Positions 60,609 through 64,000 of a DNA stretch of 64,000 nucleotides are shown one piece after another. The notes beneath the pieces were generated by a model. It was not told where the DNA came from and did not search any database. It worked only from the letters and a program-made list of their open reading frames with translations. This DNA comes from Streptomyces sp. NBC_00353 (GTDB lineage Bacteria > Actinomycetota > Actinomycetes > Streptomycetales > Streptomycetaceae). The DNA is taken from positions 3,844,001-3,908,000 of the forward strand of contig NZ_CP107985.1 in assembly GCF_036108815.1 (NCBI RefSeq). Reading direction: 5' to 3'. Numbering within the stretch: the first letter of the stretch is position 1; each line of letters starts with the position of its first letter. A program made the position numbers and the translations under genes.

Positions 60609-60637
60609 CACAAGGGGCCTCCGGCACAAGGGGCCTC
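60609..60637 (+). repeat. Short tandem repeat after the chitinase
   Basis: CACAAGGGGCCTC occurs at 60609-60621 and at 60625-60637, with 3 bp between, in the 219-bp intergenic gap. No gene or site is recognisable there. Confidence 0.6.
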
Positions 60638-60698
60638 GGGCCAGGCTCGCCCTCCCCGGACCTCATCCGGGGGGACCCGTTACCGGCGAGGCCCTTTC

Positions 60699-61145
60699 TC
60701 AAGCAACATTGACCCGCTGGCCGGGCGGCGCCGCCTCCAGCCAGGCGAGAAAACCGGTGAGGGCGTCCTCGCTCATCGCCAGCTCCAGGCGGGTCTCGCG
60801 GTGGAGACAGCCGAGCACGACGGCGTCGGAGAGCAGCGCCAGCTCCTCCTCGCCCTCGGGAAGCCGCCGGGCGACCACCTCGATCGCGGAACGCTCAAGA
60901 ACCCGGCGGGGCCGGGGAGCGTACGAGAAGACCCGGAACCAGTCGATCCTGTCGCCGCTGTACCGGGCGACGCCGTACACCCAGCCCTTGCCCGAGAGAT
61001 CGGGCTCGGCCGGCACGTTCCACCGCACGCTGCAGTCGAACGTCCCGCCGGATCGCTGGATCAGCCGCCGGCGCAGGCCGAAGACGAAGAGACCCACCGC
61101 GACCAGTACGACGACCAGGCCGCACACCCACAAAGCGAGGACCAT
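60699..61145 (-). CDS. DUF2550 membrane protein
   Basis: A 148-residue protein with one N-terminal membrane helix (VLALWVCGLVVVLVAVGLFVFGL, about residues 2-24) and a beta-rich cytoplasmic or membrane-apposed part (GTFDCSVRWNVP, GWVYGVARYSGDRIDWFRVFSYAPRPRRVLER). It matches DUF2550, found beside the atp operon in many actinobacteria; its role is unknown. ATG 61145 follows AGGAGG by 9 nt; the frame up to 61208 is non-coding. It lies downstream of atpC on the same strand, after a large hairpin, so it may be partly co-expressed with the ATP synthase. Confidence 0.9.
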   Translation of the reverse strand: MVLALWVCGLVVVLVAVGLFVFGLRRRLIQRSGGTFDCSVRWNVPAEPDLSGKGWVYGVARYSGDRIDWFRVFSYAPRPRRVLERSAIEVVARRLPEGEEELALLSDAVVLGCLHRETRLELAMSEDALTGFLAWLEAAPPGQRVNVA

Positions 61146-61210
61146 CTCCACCGACCTCCTCGCATCGTCGAGTAACGGATACCACCCGGACTGCACCTGC
61201 ACCTGCATCG

Positions 61211-61260
61211 CCTCAGCCGCGGCACGGTCTGGAGAGATCCAGCTCGGGCCGCGGCTGAGG
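61211..61260 (-). terminator. Stem-loop after the atp operon
   Basis: CCTCAGCCGCGGC (61211-61223) pairs with GCCGCGGCTGAGG (61248-61260), and CTGGA/TCCAG pair inside. It stands between atpC and DUF2550. There is no T tract on the minus strand, so partial termination is likely. Confidence 0.65.
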
Positions 61261-61282
61261 ATAAAAACATTCGGCGGGGTGC

Positions 61283-61657
61283 TTAACGCACCGCCACCGC
61301 ACGGAGTCGGACATCGGCGCGACGCTCGGCGGCGCCGTCCGTCTCCGACTTCGCACGCTCCAGCGCACGCTCGGCGCGCTGGACATCGATCTCGTCCGCC
61401 AGCTCGGCGATCTCCGCCAGCAGCGACAGCTTGTCGTCCGCGAACGAGATGAAACCGCCGTGCACAGCCGCGACTACGGTTGGGCCCTCGCTCGTTCGGA
61501 TCGTCACCGGGCCCGACTCCAGCACACCGAGAAGCGGCTGGTGACCGGGCATGACGCCGATGTCGCCGGACGTGGTACGCGCGACGACCAGGGTGGCCTC
61601 GCCGGACCAGACACTGCGGTCCGCGGCGACCAGCTCGACGTGCAGCTCAGCAGCCAA
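61283..61657 (-). CDS. atpC: ATP synthase F1 subunit epsilon
   Basis: A 124-residue epsilon subunit of the F-type ATP synthase, which links the gamma stalk to the c-ring and regulates hydrolysis. The N-terminal beta-sandwich (LHVELVAADRSVWSGEATLVVARTTSGDIGVMPGHQPLL) is followed by a C-terminal helical part (about 85-124) rich in Ala, Glu and Arg. TTG 61657 with GAGGAG 7 nt upstream is the start. It follows atpD after 110 bp, the normal order, and is the last atp gene. Confidence 0.96.
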   Translation of the reverse strand: MAAELHVELVAADRSVWSGEATLVVARTTSGDIGVMPGHQPLLGVLESGPVTIRTSEGPTVVAAVHGGFISFADDKLSLLAEIAELADEIDVQRAERALERAKSETDGAAERRADVRLRAVAVR

Positions 61658-61767
61658 GAGTGGCTCCTCGGGTCACCACCCGGCCGTTGCAGCCGGGTGT
61701 TGGGTCAATTCTACGGGGCGTGGTGAGGGGGACGGGACGCACCCGCCCCCCTCGGTGAGCCATGGGC

Positions 61768-63209
<1,442 letters not shown>

Positions 63210-63210
<1 letters not shown>

Positions 63211-64000
63211 TACTTGTCACTCCCCGCGGTCGCGTCGGCCAGCGCACTGGCACCACCGACGATCTCGCTGATTTCCTGGGTGATTTCGGCCTGGCGGGCC
63301 GCGTTGGCAAGCCGGGAGAGGCTCTTGATGAGATCTCCGGCGTTGTCGGTGGCCGACTTCATCGCGCGGCGGCGGGCAGCGTGCTCGGAAGCAGCGGCCT
63401 GCAGCAGTGCGTTGTAGATCCGGCTCTCGACGTACCGCGGAAGCAGGGCGTCGAGGACGTCCTCCGCCGACGGCTCGAAGTCGAAGAGCGGCAGGATCTC
63501 GCCCTTGCCCTCTTCGGCCTTCGTCATGTCGAGGCTGAGCGGCAGCATCCGGTTGTCCACCGGGTTCTGCGTCATCATCGACACGAACTCGGTGAAGACG
63601 ATGTGCAGCTCGTCCACGCCGCCCTCGGCGGTCTCCTGGGTGACCGCCTCGATCAGCGGGGCCGCAGCCCGCTTCGCATCCGCGTACGTCGGGCTGTCGG
63701 TGAAGCCGGTCCACGAGTCCGCGACCTTGCGCTCACGGAAGCCGTAGTAGGCGACACCCTTGCGGCCGATCACATACGTGACGACCTCCTTGCCCTCACC
63801 GCGCAGACGCTCGGTCAGTCGCTCCGCCGCCTTGATGGCGTTGGCGGAGTAACCGCCGGCCAGACCGCGGTCGCTCGTGATGAGCAGGATCGCGGCCCGC
63901 GCCGGAGCGTCGGCCTCGGTGGTCAGCGGGTGCTTGGTGGTGGAGCCGGTCGCCACCGCGGTCACCGCACGGGTGAGCTCGGTCGCGTACGGCGTCGACG
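63210..64000 (-). CDS. atpG: ATP synthase F1 subunit gamma, N-terminus missing
   Basis: The C-terminal part (about 263 residues) of the gamma subunit, the rotating central stalk. The frame stays open to the window edge, with YATELTRAVTAVATGS at 63960-64000, followed by AAILLITSDRGLAGGYSANAIK and VIGRKGVAYYGFR; the C-terminal helix is SEHAARRRAMKSATDNAGDLI and ends VGGASALADATAGSDK. The start codon and atpA lie beyond base 64000. The stop overlaps atpD by one base. Confidence 0.97.

Overview
The window is a stretch of high-GC actinobacterial chromosome, almost certainly from a Streptomyces. The evidence is the strong G/C bias at third codon positions, the adjacent coiled-coil genes scy and filP (the tip-growth scaffold pair known from S. 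coelicolor), DasR-type sites in front of a chitinase gene, many predicted leaderless transcripts, and families such as TIGR04222, DUF6230/DUF6114, SCO5389 and AIM24. Species cannot be told from the sequence. I see no tRNA, rRNA, transposase, integrase, prophage or CRISPR array, so this looks like conserved core chromosome rather than an island. Names rest on reading motifs and family resemblance; no database search was run.

Layout. 1-5 kb: the 3' end of glgB, a HelD/HelR-type RNA polymerase-recycling ATPase, a TIGR04222 membrane protein, and a thioredoxin gene behind its MerR regulator. 5-14 kb: nutrient capture. This holds a secreted GH16 beta-glucanase under a LacI-type operator, a DctA-type dicarboxylate symporter divergent from a CitA/DcuS-like two-component pair, and a complete sugar ABC importer. 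14-21 kb: central carbon (HTH regulator, pfkA, pta-ackA, pyk). 21-25.3 kb: a three-gene DUF6230/DUF6114/surface-protein unit and a CnoX-like thioredoxin. 25.6-32.3 kb: TetR, isobutyryl-CoA mutase large subunit (IcmA), MarR, an MFS exporter, an ArsR-like regulator and two DUF3817 membrane proteins. 32.5-34.6 kb: three overlapping AIM24 genes. 34.7-38.2 kb: MarR and a two-component system with its PepSY target. 38.2-41 kb: meaB, thiolase and methylmalonyl-CoA epimerase. 41-46 kb: scy and filP. 46-50 kb: two paralogous ABC exporter pairs. 50-58 kb: a flavin oxidoreductase, SCO5389 family, nucS, a large ATPase with a Ser/Thr/Pro tail, a STAS protein, 3-hydroxybutyryl-CoA dehydrogenase and a PduO adenosyltransferase. 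58-64 kb: a chitinase, DUF2550 and the end of the atp operon (atpG, atpD, atpC on the minus strand).

How the genes work together. Glycolysis and overflow enzymes (pfkA, pyk, pta, ackA) sit near short-chain acyl-CoA functions (icmA, thiolase, hbd, epimerase, meaB, PduO) that connect C4-CoA metabolism to methylmalonyl-CoA and the cobalamin cofactor. Secreted glucanase and chitinase plus the importers feed this core. Scy and FilP organise hyphal tips.

The least explained material is two predicted small RNAs (about 2903-2998 and 25343-25443), the DUF6230/DUF6114 envelope unit, the triple AIM24 operon, a 24-bp operator-like palindrome at the icmA start, and a decayed coding fragment at 37997-38182.
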